64,000 nt of DNA from Caenorhabditis elegans (lineage: Eukaryota > Nematoda > Chromadorea > Rhabditida > Rhabditidae). Below are positions 13,508-27,400 of this stretch, piece by piece. The position numbers were made by a program, and so were the translations under genes. The stretch covers positions 11,656,001-11,720,000 of the forward strand of contig NC_003281.10 in NCBI RefSeq assembly GCF_000002985.6. Direction: 5' to 3'. The notes under the pieces are model-generated. The model was not told where the DNA came from, ran no database searches, and saw only the letters and a list, made by a program, of their open reading frames with translations. Each line of letters opens with the position of its first letter. The first letter of the stretch is position 1.

Positions 13508-16500
13508 CTATATTTCTATATCCTGCCTGATAGTAATAGTGATTATGTATTCTTTTATGTTATGTATTCGAAGGCAAGACGAGGAGAGAAGACGAGTAGT
13601 TTATTACATTACTAAACTAAGGAATCAATAAGTTAGTTCATAGAGTTCACGTTGTACGATCTTCTTAGCCACGTCGTGGGTCAATACACGTTGATACCAA
13701 ACATCTCCCCTCTTTGATGACAAAATTCCACGAATGACTTCTTCCAGAAGAATTTAACAAAAACTGGTACAAGGGGGCGATCCTCATATTTCATGTCAGT
13801 GGCTTGCTTCTTTGAGGCTTCTTACGGACCACACGAGTGCGACCGTTCCTCCATCCGGATCTTGCCAGTTCATCTATACGGTACCTCAGTTGTTCACACT
13901 TGATGTTCCTCCAACCTTCTCCTAAGACTATAAGGTGCCTGAAAACCTTTTTGGCAAACTCATCTCAATCTCTTTTGCCAATCCTTTGCACATGGTACCT
14001 CAGTTGTTTACTCTTGATGTTCCTCCAACCTTCTCCACACAGGTGCAACGCGTCCAATTCCGGTCGGAACACGTAGGCGGCTTCCCTCTTCCGAGAATTG
14101 AGGATCCCGATTCCTTCTTCTTTTTCTCGACTTCCCAGAAGTCGCTCCTGTCCACCTTGACTCCATCTGCCGAGCGCACACCATGTGCCTCTCCCCTTCT
14201 CTGAACCGACTTATATATATATATATATATATATACAATTTTCATATTCTATTATAGGCTCTCACTCGATTCTGCAACTAGCCAGTGGATTCTAATTTTC
14301 TAAATATATTCTTCATCTTTTTTTTTCTTCACCTCTTCTACCCTCCCGTTTTTCAATAAATGATGCGAGGAAAATGTTGCTCTCCCCCCAAGAGAGAGAG
14401 AGAGAGTAGGTTGGCTTCTTCCTACGTCGCGTGATATCTAGGCTTTTTCCTCGCCCTTTTAGACTTTGCTCTCTACCTCCGAGCCGCATTTTGTTGCTAG
14501 TTATCATTATATGGGACTTTACGGCAAAATTGTTTTGGAAAAACTCCAGATTTTCTGTGCTGAAAATATTATGCGAAATTGAATTATATCTGAAAATTAT
14601 TTTCTGAAAAATCGAAAGTTTTTTCATCAGAAAATCAAAAAATCTTAAATTTTGAAAAAAAAATGCTCCAAATTTTACATTTTTTAAAAATTCAATTTCA
14701 ACAAAATTCAAAATTCAAAAACCGTCAATTTTTCTGTACTTTTATTGAATTTTATCTGATATTTCAAATTCACACAATTTAATGTCCTCCTCGAAAAAAA
14801 AACGTCTCTAGCATGGAATGAACATTTAATTAACTCGAAGACCTGGAAACGGAGGGCAAATTAATGAGAATTGGTGTGGGAGGAGGGTGATGATGACATT
14901 ATGACGAGAAGCCATTGTTTCTGACATTTTGAGTGGAGAAATTCATTTTTTTTCTAAGTTGAAAATTTTTAAAAATGATTATATAGCGGACCTAACTATG
15001 ATATATATATATATATATATCGCTATGTCATGAATATAAAATTTTGCATTTAAAAATAAATTTGAAAATTATCGAAAAAATGTGGATTTACACCAATTAT
15101 TAGACAATTCAATTATGGAAAACCCTACAAAAAACTGAAAATATTCAAATTTCGCAGTTTTTTTTGTTGGATTTTTTTTTCGAAGCCCCCAACTTTGCTC
15201 AAATGTAGGCCTCCTTTAATATAAGCCCCCGGCTAAAAAAGCAAAACTTGGCAAAAAAACCAATGGTTTTTTATAAAGGGTTTCAGGTTGCAATATTTTA
15301 GTAAGTACCCCCTACCTGTCAGCAGATACTTTGTAAATATACTATAGGCTCCCCCATTTTTTTCCAAATGAGCCCATTTCCATGAAGAAGCCGGAAGAGA
15401 GGCTCATCAAAAGACAAATATAAAAATGAGACACATTTTATACTATATCCATGCATTTTTTATTTCTCATATTTCTCATATATGTGCACTTTATCAGAAA
15501 ACCTATGATATTTTTTGTCTGTGATCCTTTTTGTTGAAAATTGAGAAAAAATTAGCAAAAAACACCAATTTTATGGAAAATTTCAAAAAAGCACCTTTTT
15601 TTTGGAAAAATTCGAAAAAAATTTTTTTTTTGGAAATTTTTTGAAAGTTCTAAAAAATCACTCATTGTGAAAAAAAAGTTTTTAAAAAATCAATTGCAAA
15701 AAAAACATTTTTTTTTTGAATATTGAGTTCTTCAGAGAATAATTCCACCGTTTTCAAAAATCACATGCGAAGTGTTTTTTTTTTCAAATACTATATTTAA
15801 AATTACTATTAAATTCCAAAATTTTGCGGCAAGCACTAAAAAGTCTTGATTTCACAAAAAATGTATATTTAGTAATACTCTCTACCTGTTTAAATTAATA
15901 CTTTCATTTTTTTTTTTGGTGATTTCTGAAATTCTTAAAATTTTCAAGTCAAAAACAAGATTTAAAGACGAAAAAACACACACGATAAGAGGCTGGTTTA
16001 TATGTCGTCATGACTCATATTCGAGTTAATCCTGATCCTTTGATCGAATTTAATAACTAATACATATTATTTGGCACACTCTGTGTCTGCAGTGCACCTC
16101 AGGGATAATATCCGGAAAAAATGAGGAAAGAGCAACAAATTTTGATTTTACGTCACAAAAAATGCATAGTTTTATGTAGAAGCAAATGTGTCTATTATAA
16201 TGACACTTGAAAACGCTCCGCCCCCAACACTTGGGTCTCGTTAGGTGTTTGGCGGTATAACCGTTAACTCAAACGTGTTCAAAAAAAAAATGAAAGTATT
16301 AATTTAAACAGGTAGAGAGTATTACTAAATATACATTTTTTGTGAAATCAAGACTTTTTAGTGCTTGCCGCAAAATTTTGGAATTTAATAGTAATTTTAA
16401 ATATAGTATTTGAAAAAAAAACACTTCGCATGTGATTTTTGAAAAAGGTGGAATTATTCTCTGAAGAACTCAATATTCAAAAAAAAAGGTTTTTTTTGCA

Positions 16501-19500
16501 ATTGATTTTTTAAAAACTTTTTTTTCACAATGAGTGTTTTTTTTTAATCTTTTTCAAAAAATTTCCAAAAAAAATTTTTTTTTCGAATTTTTCCAAAAAA
16601 AAAGGTGCTTTTTTGAGTTGCCGATTTTTTTCTATTTCGTGGTTTCTAATGGTTTTTATGGCGAATGGTTTTTTGAATGTTTTTTTTGATTAAACATATT
16701 TGTTATACTTATAAGAAAATCCTTATATTAGAATTGAAAATTACCAAAATTTCGTGTTTTCGGTTATTTTCAATTCTAATCTTAAGATTTGCTTATTTAA
16801 CACTTATGTTTAATCAAAAATTACACTAGAAATAGAGAAAATTCACGAAATTTCGGTTTTTTTTAAACATAAATGCTAAACAATTAACACTTAATGATAT
16901 AAAATTCATAATTTTTATAGCATTTTTTTGCCATTAAAATTATTAAAAACAACCAAAAACATAACCAAAAACGGTAAAACAAAAATTTCCTAACGAGACC
17001 CAGAAACACTTTTCTACGTTTCCATAATAATTACATAGGTTTTCTGATCTCTAACTGAATACAAATCTGACTCTTTTCTCTAATCTCTGAATATATGAAT
17101 ATTTTCCAATTTTGAATCGAAAATGTATCACCCGACGACATCTTTCCTCCTCGTGTAAATATATTCCCCCTCTAAAATCTCTGCGAATTTCTCAATATTT
17201 CTGAAAGTTTCCACTCCCCACCACCTCTACTCATCCAGATTTGCTCCGCTTAGAGGAGCACACACGTGGCACACATACTCCCCATCACATTATCCATCAT
17301 TGGAATTATAAATATTTTGCGCTCGTGAGCCCAGCAGTGGCTCCGAGTTTTCTCTTCCGATATGAGTTTTGCCCTTTTTTGGATTTTTTTCCCCATCTTC
17401 TTATCTCGGGATGATTAATTATTCGGGAATTTTTTTAGACATTTTTTTAGTTTAAATAATGAAATTTCTGGAAAAGTCTGAAATTTTGGGAAAAATAATT
17501 ATTTTTGAAAAATTTAAATTTGGAAAATAATTGTAAATGAAAAAAATTTGGAATTTCTGGAAAAGTCTGAAATTTTGAAACTTAAAAAAATTCAAGTCTA
17601 GAAATTTCTGAACCTTTAGAAAAATTCTGGAAAAATCTAGAATTTTGCGAAAAATCTTTAAAATAAATTTTTAGAAAAATTACACCTAAAATTTTCAGAT
17701 TGAGTCTGGAAAATTCTCAAAAATGGTAGGAAAAATTCTGAAATTTCTGAAAAAGTTCTGAAAAAAATTGAAAAAAAAAATTTCTGCAATAAATCCCGAT
17801 TTTCAAGAGAAAAAATCTTTAAAACTCCAAAAAAAAAGTCCGATTTTCCAACTCAAAAAGTGCTCTAAATCACCTTATTTCCTTGTCCCTGAACAGATTT
17901 TCTAATAAAAAACAATCAAAATCCGTAAAAAAACCAATAAAAAAGTGACCTAATATCAGCTGTTTTTTAGAAATGACGTGAAAAAAAAAGAATTCTTAGA
18001 ATTTTTCAGCGATCAAAAATTGTATTGTAGTCGTGGTTTCTGACTGGAAAATACAAAATATCAGAAATTTCGAGAATAAAAAAAGCGAATATATGAATAA
18101 TTTTTATTTGATGATATATTAGATTTTATACGTCTCTATATACTATATCACAGGGGTGGAATTGCAACATTGCAGTTCAGCAATTTTTTCGCCAAATAAG
18201 GCAAATTGGCAATTTGCCGGAAGTGTTTAGAGTGATTTTTTAAAAGACGAAACAATGTGCCTTTTTGAAATGTTTATCCCGTTTTCTTTAGATATTTTCA
18301 TAGAATTTACTGAATTTTCGAAATAGATGTAGGAACATCCATAGGATTCGTACAAGTTTGCCGATTAAAACTGAAATTCTGAAATTTCCAAAAAAAAATT
18401 GTGCGAATAAGGCAAATTGGCAACTTGCCGGTTTGCCGATTTGACGGAAATTCCCAATTTCGGCAATATACCGATTTTTTCTGAAAACCCCCAAAAATCG
18501 ATAACTAATAATACAAATAATATGGATACCGGTACCTTATACATAGTTCGCTTAAAAAATCGATAGTTCCTAAAAACTGTGCCCCCCCCCCCCCCCATTT
18601 TCCCAGTTCAACAGGGCGCACTTACGTAATCCTAACGGGGAGGGAGACTTGAATTTGAATACGGAATTTGAATATATCGACAGGTTTCTAATTCTAATTC
18701 TCTATTCAATTTCTGAATAATATGATGTTCCTCAGGGTAAGTATTAGAAAAGATTAGTGTGTGTGTGTTTGTTTTTCAAAGAATAGCTTATATATATGAT
18801 AAGGAGATTAGTTTTCCAATGGATTCTTATTTTTTTGAAAATATGTCTTCTTTTCCCCCTTTTCTTGAACTCTTTTGATCTCTTTCACCGCCAATTTTTG
18901 TGGATTTTATTTTTGAAAAAGTGTCTTAAATAACCGAATTTTAAAGATTTAAAGTTTTGTTTTGGAAATTTCCAGAAAGGTTAACTAAAAAAATATTTCC
19001 ACACCTTATTTTGGCTAAAAACAATTTTTTTGAATACTTTTGATAATTTTTCCTTGAAATTGATGAATTTTGTCCATAGAAACGTTGAAAAAATTTCCAT
19101 TCAAATTCCCACACAATTTTTAAATTTTCTATCTTCTGAAAAATTGAAAAAAAAATTATGAGAATTTTAGCTACAAATTCCTGAAATTTAAGTAAATTTT
19201 CGAGTAGACAATGGACAAATTGATATAAAATTTAAAAAAAAATCGCCATTTGAAACTTCTAATTTTTTTTTGTTTGAAACCCACTATTTCTTGAGGCAAA
19301 ATTCTGAAAATTCTTGTAAAAATTCTCTTGTGGAGTAACGTTTATGGAGCAAAATTCCAAAAAAAATTTGAATTTCGTGCAAAAATTTTAAAAATTGAGC
19401 TAAAACAAACATATTTTCGGTTATTTCAAGTATTTTCTAAAATTTAATTTTTTTTTTCCAAAACAATCCCTATTAACACCTTTATTACAATGCTCGTATC

Positions 19501-20904
19501 TATTTTATATCCGTTTTTTTGTTTCTCATAAACTTCAAAAAAAAATTTATATAAATTATAGTTGGTCCTCTCTCTCTTCCTCTGCTGTGTAATAAAACCA
19601 ACTCGCACCACAAAAAAGGAGTCATCCTTAAACAAAAATAAGTGGCGGACATCTCACGGCTATGGCCACAATGGCGAGCACCTCAAATTGTTCGCCGGTA
19701 GCCACTTCGCCGTTGATGATGCTCTTGTTTAAGGTACCCAACAGCAACACGGTAATCACACATACATGTTGTATCTTTGTTGTAGTAGTGGTAGTTGTAG
19801 TAGAGTTTTAGTGGAAAAATTTCGAGAAAATTAAAATTTTGAAAAGAAAAACGCCATTCTTGTGTCATTTTTGAAGGAGTATATATCTTATCTAATATAC
19901 ACAGTTATATATAAGTTATATAATAGTTAAGTAAAAAAATCTCCAAAAAGGGTAGCTTGTTAAATTTTAATTTCTTATTTAAAAAAATTCAAAATTTTGA
20001 TTTAAATATTTAAATATTTAATTAGACATTAATTTTAGTATTTTTCGGTAAAACTCACCTAGTTTGTTTAAATTTTCGAAATTAAAAAAAAACAATTATG
20101 TAGTAAGGCATTATTTAAAAATTATCACACTTGTTTAAAATATCTTTAAAAAATGGAGAAATTTTTAATTTTCAACCCTAAAATATTGGGAAAAAAATGA
20201 ATTTGTACGAATTTTTTGGTGAAATTTGTACACAAAATTCAGATTAAAAATGCTTGTTTTTTTTCAGAAATTTTGAAACTTATGAAATAATTTTAAATGT
20301 CTTGATTTACTTTAAAAAATCATTATTTAACAAGCTACCTAATAATTAAATTAAATTTAAAAAAAATCACCCAATTTTACCCTCCAATACTCCTCCTCAT
20401 CCCAACATAAATTATTTCAGGCATTACAAGAAGGTGGGGATAGTGAGGATGAAGCACGGCGACGACGGGAACAACTTAATAGGAGGCCCTCATATCGGTT
20501 AGTTTTTTATTTTTGAAGATGTTAAAATATAAGAAACAAGTATTTGAAAAGCTGAAAAATGTGCAAAAATCTGGAATTTTTCGAATTTTTGAAAAAAAAA
20601 AGAATGTTAATAGGAGTACTGCTAAACCAAAAATGCTCGATTTTCCAAAAAAAAATTCAGCAAATTCCAAACAATCATTAATTTACTGGTTTAAAATGGT
20701 TTTATTACGATTTTAACGCAAAAGCTATGGAAAAAGATATATATATATATATACTGCTAAATTCGTTAGTATCAAAAAATTTTTTTTTTTAGAAATTTTA
20801 AATTTTTCTCTATTTTCCCTCATTTCGAAGGGGTTTATTGCGATTTCCGACACATTTTGAACGTTTTACAAAATTTCGCTGTGGAAAATTAATACAAATA
20901 CGTA

Positions 20905-20969
<65 letters not shown>

Positions 20970-23900
20970 CGTATGTACTATACTACCGTAGTTATTACGA
21001 ATTTCTATAAAATTAAGAAAAAAGTAATAAAATGATCACGTTTTCCTCATTTAGAGGTGTTTTAATACAAATTTCCTCGAATTTTTCTGAATCATTTAGA
21101 AATGATATTTCGAGACCTATTCAAGTTATATTTTTATCAAAAAATATCAAAAACCAGCATAGCTTCTCTGAAAAGTTATCATATAACTTTTTGATATTTT
21201 CCAACGGTATTTTGCACATTTTTGAGTTCTTCAAAAATATAGTTCCCTCATATTTTTAAAAAATTGTTTTCCTACAAAATATAAAAAAATTAACGATCAC
21301 TATCACCGCTAATTTCCCAGCGGAAATTAATTGTATATCTCCTCCGCTAGCCGACTCAAAATGGTTTGTAAACTGCTCTAAAATGTTTTTCTCAACACAA
21401 TTTTCAAGATGATGATATATGTTTATATTTCCTTCGGGGGATACGATCACATGTTTCAGGGGGCATAATTTGCGTGAAATTTTGTGAGTGATATTTACAA
21501 AGTGAAATGGCTTAGCACGAGTGGGCACACGAAGGCGCACAAGTCATAATTATGGGGTTTTTGGGATTTGGATATAGTGATATTTGAGATGGGTGGGTAC
21601 GATGAATATTATATATATATATATGGATATAATTAAAATTTTCACGTATTGGTAATATCTATACACTATGAACATTTTTAGATACAAATGTAGTTTCTGT
21701 CAGGCCAAACATAATGGAGTTTCTCATTGTCAGGACATTTGAATTTTCCGCCGAATTTCGTTTCGAAAAATTTGAATATCCCGCCAACAAAAATTTCTGA
21801 TAAAAATTTGAAAAACTCGCCGAATTTTTTACAGAAAAATTTGAAATTCCCGCCAACATTTTTTTCAGGAAATTGAATTTCCCGGGAAGAAATATTTTTT
21901 TCAGAAAATTTGAATTCCAACCAAAAAATTCTTCGGACAATTTGAATTTCCCGGAACAAGTTTTAATCAGAAAAAATTTAAATTCCCGCAAAAATATTAT
22001 CAGAAAATTTGAATTTCCCGCCAATTTTTTGCAATAAAATTTGAATTTACCGGAACAAATTTTTTTTCGGAAAATTTGAACTTCCCGCAAAATGTTATCG
22101 GAAAATTTGAATTCCCGCCATTTTTTTTTCGGAAAATTTGAATTCCCGCCATTTTTTTTCGGAAAATTTGAATTCCCGCCAAAAAATTTTTTACGTAAAT
22201 TTTGAAATTCCCGCCAAATCGAAATATTTGAATTCCCGCCAACATTTTTCTCAAAAAATTTGAATTTTCTACCAATTTTTTGCTGTAAATTTTGAATTCA
22301 CCGGAACAAATTTTTTTCGAAAAATTTGAACTTCCTGCCAAATGTTTTCTTTATTAGAAAAACTCGTACTTCTTCATATAATTTTTTCCAAAAAAAAACA
22401 CCCAAACCCAGACACTTCTCCCAAATCCAATTATCGCATATTCATCTCATGACTCAGAATATTCTACTGATTATCATGACGTGACCTTTCCAAAAAAATA
22501 AAATCCTCTCGAAAATTCCCATAATCTCAAGCTTGAAGCGGTCTTTTCTTCACTAACTTCAGGCTTCTTCTGAAACTTTTGTTCTGAAAATTCTCCTTGA
22601 AAAAAAAATTCTCCTTGCCGTTGTTCCTTCTCGTTTCATTATGACATCATTCCCCCCCCCCCCCCCCCCGGAATTTTTATCGCCACACATCTCTTCTCGA
22701 GGTTTTCAATTATTCGTGGTGCCCATCGCGCCTTTTTCCTCTCTTGATGGTTTTCGAGGAGAACACGTCACTTGCACCTTTAAACAAGAAGTACTGTAGA
22801 TGAACTTTTGTTACTACAGTAATCTTGCTGGATTTCTGGATTGATTCAGAAATTCTGCAAGTGATAGAGCCCCGGGCAGGTTCCAGTCAGGCCCGGAAAC
22901 CGCACCTGCCTACCACGGAAGCCCTAATTAAGGTATTCTATGCTGAATCAGAAGACTAGTTTGAAGTTCGATCCCTGCTCTAACAAAACTCTTGTAAATC
23001 TCTTGAGACGAGAAAAAGAGACGAAGAATCAACTCCGCTCGGCTGAAAATCCTCCTCCCTTTCTTCAACAATAATATCATCATCGAGGATTAGTTCAGCT
23101 AATAACCAGGTTACATGCCCTTTCTCCGGCTCTCAATCCGGTTTTCGGAATGATGCTATCCTTTTACTGATTGCCGGGTTACGGTTGCAAAAGGTTTCAA
23201 TCTTTGTAGCTGCTGTTGCTCAGAATTCTTCTTTCTCACGAAATTTTTTGTCGGAATGTCAGGCAGAGCTATGATTAGACATGTAATTTTCTACAACTTA
23301 AAGACTGAGCCGGAATGCAACTTTTTTCCAAAAGCCATAGCTGAAAAAGAGCCTGAAAAGTTGATTTTAATCTGGATTTATTCGGATAATGATCATTCAA
23401 GAAGTCTGTTGAATTCTATGATTCTTTATCATAATTCGATGCTAAAACTTCTACAAAAAAATTTTCCGCTCCGAAGTCATCTAGGTTCGATTGCACTTTT
23501 TTCAAAGTTTTAATCCGCCAACGCTCATTTTTCGATAATTTGGCTAATCGACTGCTTCACCCAAAAGGTCGAAGGTTTGTTTCTTGTTGCAAAAACATTT
23601 GCTCGCTTCTCCTTTTCCATCTCTATGTTTTTCTGCACCTCTCTCGGGCTGCGGCGGTGACGGAAAACCGCAAATTATTCATCTGCAGCAACGTCTTCAC
23701 GGAAATGAATGGAGCACGCCGCCGCTGACGAATTTTTTTTGTGTGCTCCATTTCTAGGGCCCCCGTTCCTCGACAACTTGTAGATCATTTTTTATTACCC
23801 GTGAGACGTCACTTTTTCATGGTGGCCGAGTTTTCTAAATCTCGGCCGGTAGCCCATGAAACTTGCCTGCTACAAATTGGTGAAGCCGATTTTTCGAGAA

Positions 23901-24344
23901 AATGTGGCCACAAGCCATCCGATATTCCTAGAATCCCCCTTAAAAAATGCACCTGGAGAAGAATCTATTTCCGATGGCATTCACCTCTAATCCTCATCCA
24001 ATTTTTTGACACCGAAGACCTTCATGATAATTATGAAGCCCTTCGGCGGTTTTTTTTCCGAACAATGAGACATGAACTTCCTGGCAGTGCCACCCGCAAT
24101 AATATCCTCTTTCTCTGAAAATCAGAAGAGCTTCTCATTTACTACTCATTTGGTTTTTTTTTCTGTTCATCTCTTAGGAGCTCAGAGCACAATAATGCTC
24201 TCTGTCTAGAATCTCAGGTGTTCATTAGCGTTTACGGCTCGAGGGAGCAATTGAAATTTGAAAGAAGCCTATAATCTTTTTTGAGCTCACTCAAAAATGC
24301 TCTGCAAAACCTTTATGTAAACTGGAGAAGGTGCTGACACACAG

Positions 24345-24416
<72 letters not shown>

Positions 24417-27400
24417 GATCTGAAGCTTCAGCTCCTTGACCATGATATTTGAGCCATTTTTTGGGGGTGGCTAAGCCAGAGAGCCGCCACAAAAAAGATG
24501 TGACTTGTGGTTTAAGTGACTGGCTTCTCCCCATAGCCTTTTTGCCGCACATAAATGGAGATTTTAATACAATTATTATCAATTTATTAATCCCCCGGCC
24601 GGCAGATTCCAAGGAGCAGAAGTCGATGTGTGTGTGTTTCAGTTTTAGTTTCAGAGCAGCAGGATTAGGAGAGAAGACGAAGAGGCTAACAGGAAATTGG
24701 TGACAGGAAATCGTTTGATTTTTTTGTTGAATAGGATTTCTATGCAAACCGGAGTTTACTATTTTTTTTTGTTAAGCTCACAGGTGACACTGATGTCATT
24801 TTTTTGTATTTTTAAATGTTCTTTAGCGATTGGTTGGGTGCAATTCAGTTTGCCGATTTGCCGATTTGCCGATTTGCCGGAAAAAATCGCTTGCCGCCCA
24901 CCCCTGGTGCAATTTGAAAATTGCGAAGTTTTCTAAAATTCTGCAAATTCGGAAATAACCGATTTTAGGAATTATCGGCATTTTGTCATTAAAAGTTATT
25001 GGCAAACTTGGCATCTTCCGACATTGCCGAACTTTGTAAAGTGCCACAAGTTGACAATTGGCGCACTTTCAAGCCCAAAAACAATTTGGCGCTTGAAAAA
25101 AATGCCCATCTCGGATGTTTTCTACAATTCTGCAAAATCGGAAATAACCGATTTCAGGAATTGTTGGATATAAATTATTACTATTAATATACTATTGGCA
25201 AAATTGCCAATTTCGAATCTTTCGGAAAATCGGCAATTGTGGAACCTACAGACTGATTCGACGATCGTTTGAAAAAAGGCAACTTCTGATTTGTTCGACA
25301 AACTTGGCCACTCTTTTTAAGTTTTAAAATATTCGGTGAACTGCAAGTTGTTTAATAGCCGAATTCTAAAACAACACTGTTGCCAATCAATATATTTATT
25401 TCCCAGAACCCATATCCCCCAACAAAACACAAATTGCGGTCAACTCTATCCAAAGAGCAACATACTCTTTTTTTTTCTCTCTGAAAAGAGGTAGAGGACA
25501 ACAAGTTGTGGGTGGTGGTGAGATATCTCTTCGTCTTCCGCTCTCTTCAATATCTCACTGAATTACTCGAGTAGAGAGCTGGTGGTGGTGGGGGCGGAGT
25601 CAGCAGCCATTACCACCCCCACCTCAAAAGAGGGGGGGGGGGGGAGGAAAAGAAATCTGATATGGACCGTTTTCCCTCCATTTCTCTTCTTTTTTTCAAC
25701 ATCATCATCATCATCTTGAAGGTGGTTCTTGTGCCCCTCTCTCTGTGTATGTGTGTGTGTGTATGTGTGTGCTTGATTTAATTAGAAATGAGCACCCGAC
25801 CTCCACCCTCAGAACATTGGTTTTAGGTCGTCTCTTCTCTGAATACTAAGCAGATTAGCAGCAGAGAGTCTTTCTGTGCTATTGGATGTTTTGTAATCAG
25901 CACAACTTCATAGACTTCATAGATCTTTTTCTATAGTTTCCAAAGTTTGGTTTAAAGAGAATCTCACACCTCTCTTGGAATTTGAGTTTTTTATACAACT
26001 TTAAAGGTGGTTTAGTCGAATTTTTTTCATTGCCTTATTAGACTCAAAATTGTCTGAAAACACCGAATTTCATAATGAAGCATCTTGAAAACTTTTCATA
26101 AAAAAGTTATGACGGCTCAAAAAATGGCCTAAAATTAGTTAAAATTTGGAATTTGACCAACTTATCAATGTCGCAGCGGCAACATTTTTTTTTGAAATCA
26201 CCGTTAAATTTTAAGTATACAAGTTGATTATCTTGCGTTTTAAACTTGATTAAGGTTTTTAAAAATCGATGGACGGCGAAACTTTTAATTTTTTAAATCC
26301 AAAACTCGCCGTCCATCGACTTTTAAATACCTTAATTAAGTTTAAAACGCAAGATAATCAACTTGTATACTCAAAATTTAACGGTAATTTCAAAAAAAAT
26401 TGTTTCCAGCCGCTACGACATTGAGAAGTTGGTCAAATTTCCGATTTTAACTAATTTAGGCCATTTTTTGAGCCGTCATAACTTTTTTCTGAAAAGTTTT
26501 CAAGAAGTTTCATTATGAAATTCGGTGTTTTCAGACAATTTTGAATCTAATAAGGCAATAAAAAAATTCGACTACACCACCTTTAACCCCGCCCACTTCC
26601 TGGTTATTTCGCAGACTTTCTTCCATATTGAGCTATTCTGAATATAAATTTTGGAATTTTTTCTGAACTAGTTTGGATTTTGCGGTGTCAATTAAAGTTT
26701 TTTTGTAAAATCACTTTACTGATACTACCGACATTAAGACTATGACCTTGGGATCCTACTAAAGATATCATAATCACTAATTAGACGTTAATCCTTTATA
26801 GCAAACATCTAAATGATCAAACTATGATCTTTCAACATTCCCACGATGCCTTGCATTTTTCTCATGTAAGGAGTATGAAGCTTCTCACGTGGCAACTGCA
26901 GATCAACAAGCTTTGTTTTGCCAAATATTCACAAATTTGTAGGTACCCGCGGTGATTCATGATGGGACAATTTATATTAGAAATTTATAAGATCAGAATA
27001 GTCAGTCAGACACATTTATTCTCGAAATTAATATTCCATTCTTTTTTATCGTTCCTCTTCAATGATTTTTCACATCTCTCCGCTTCATTACCTCCTCTTA
27101 TTGATCTTTCAACAAAAAAAAAACTTCTCGCACGAGCTTCAGAGGGCGCCACGTCTTCGTCTTCACCACTTCCACCGGCGTCGACGGCGACGCTCTCCGC
27201 GTTCCGACCGCCGGCAAGAATGATTCCGCCGCCGGTGGTTCTTCCACAGCAATATGCGCCACTGCCGGGCTTCACACCACTTTTGCCAGCTCAAGCAATG
27301 ATGGCGAATTTCCCGCCAAATGCGCTCTACCAGTTAGGCACCCCACCGTTCGAGAATGGAAATAATCGGATTCGGTTCAAAGATGCTGCCATGGTCGTTC

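Noticed and set aside
21659..22341. Minus-strand frames of 93-143 residues with NSNF repeats
   Set aside because: Translation of the AATTTGAATTCCCGCC tandem repeat.
22860..22990. tRNA-like AGTTCGATCCC box
   Set aside because: Flanking bases cannot form a T-arm stem and there is no matching A box or acceptor stem.
23741..24118. 125-codon + strand frame in crh-1 intron 2
   Set aside because: Contains a dispersed-repeat word (GGCCGAGTTTTC...), no recognisable domain, no fitting splice sites.
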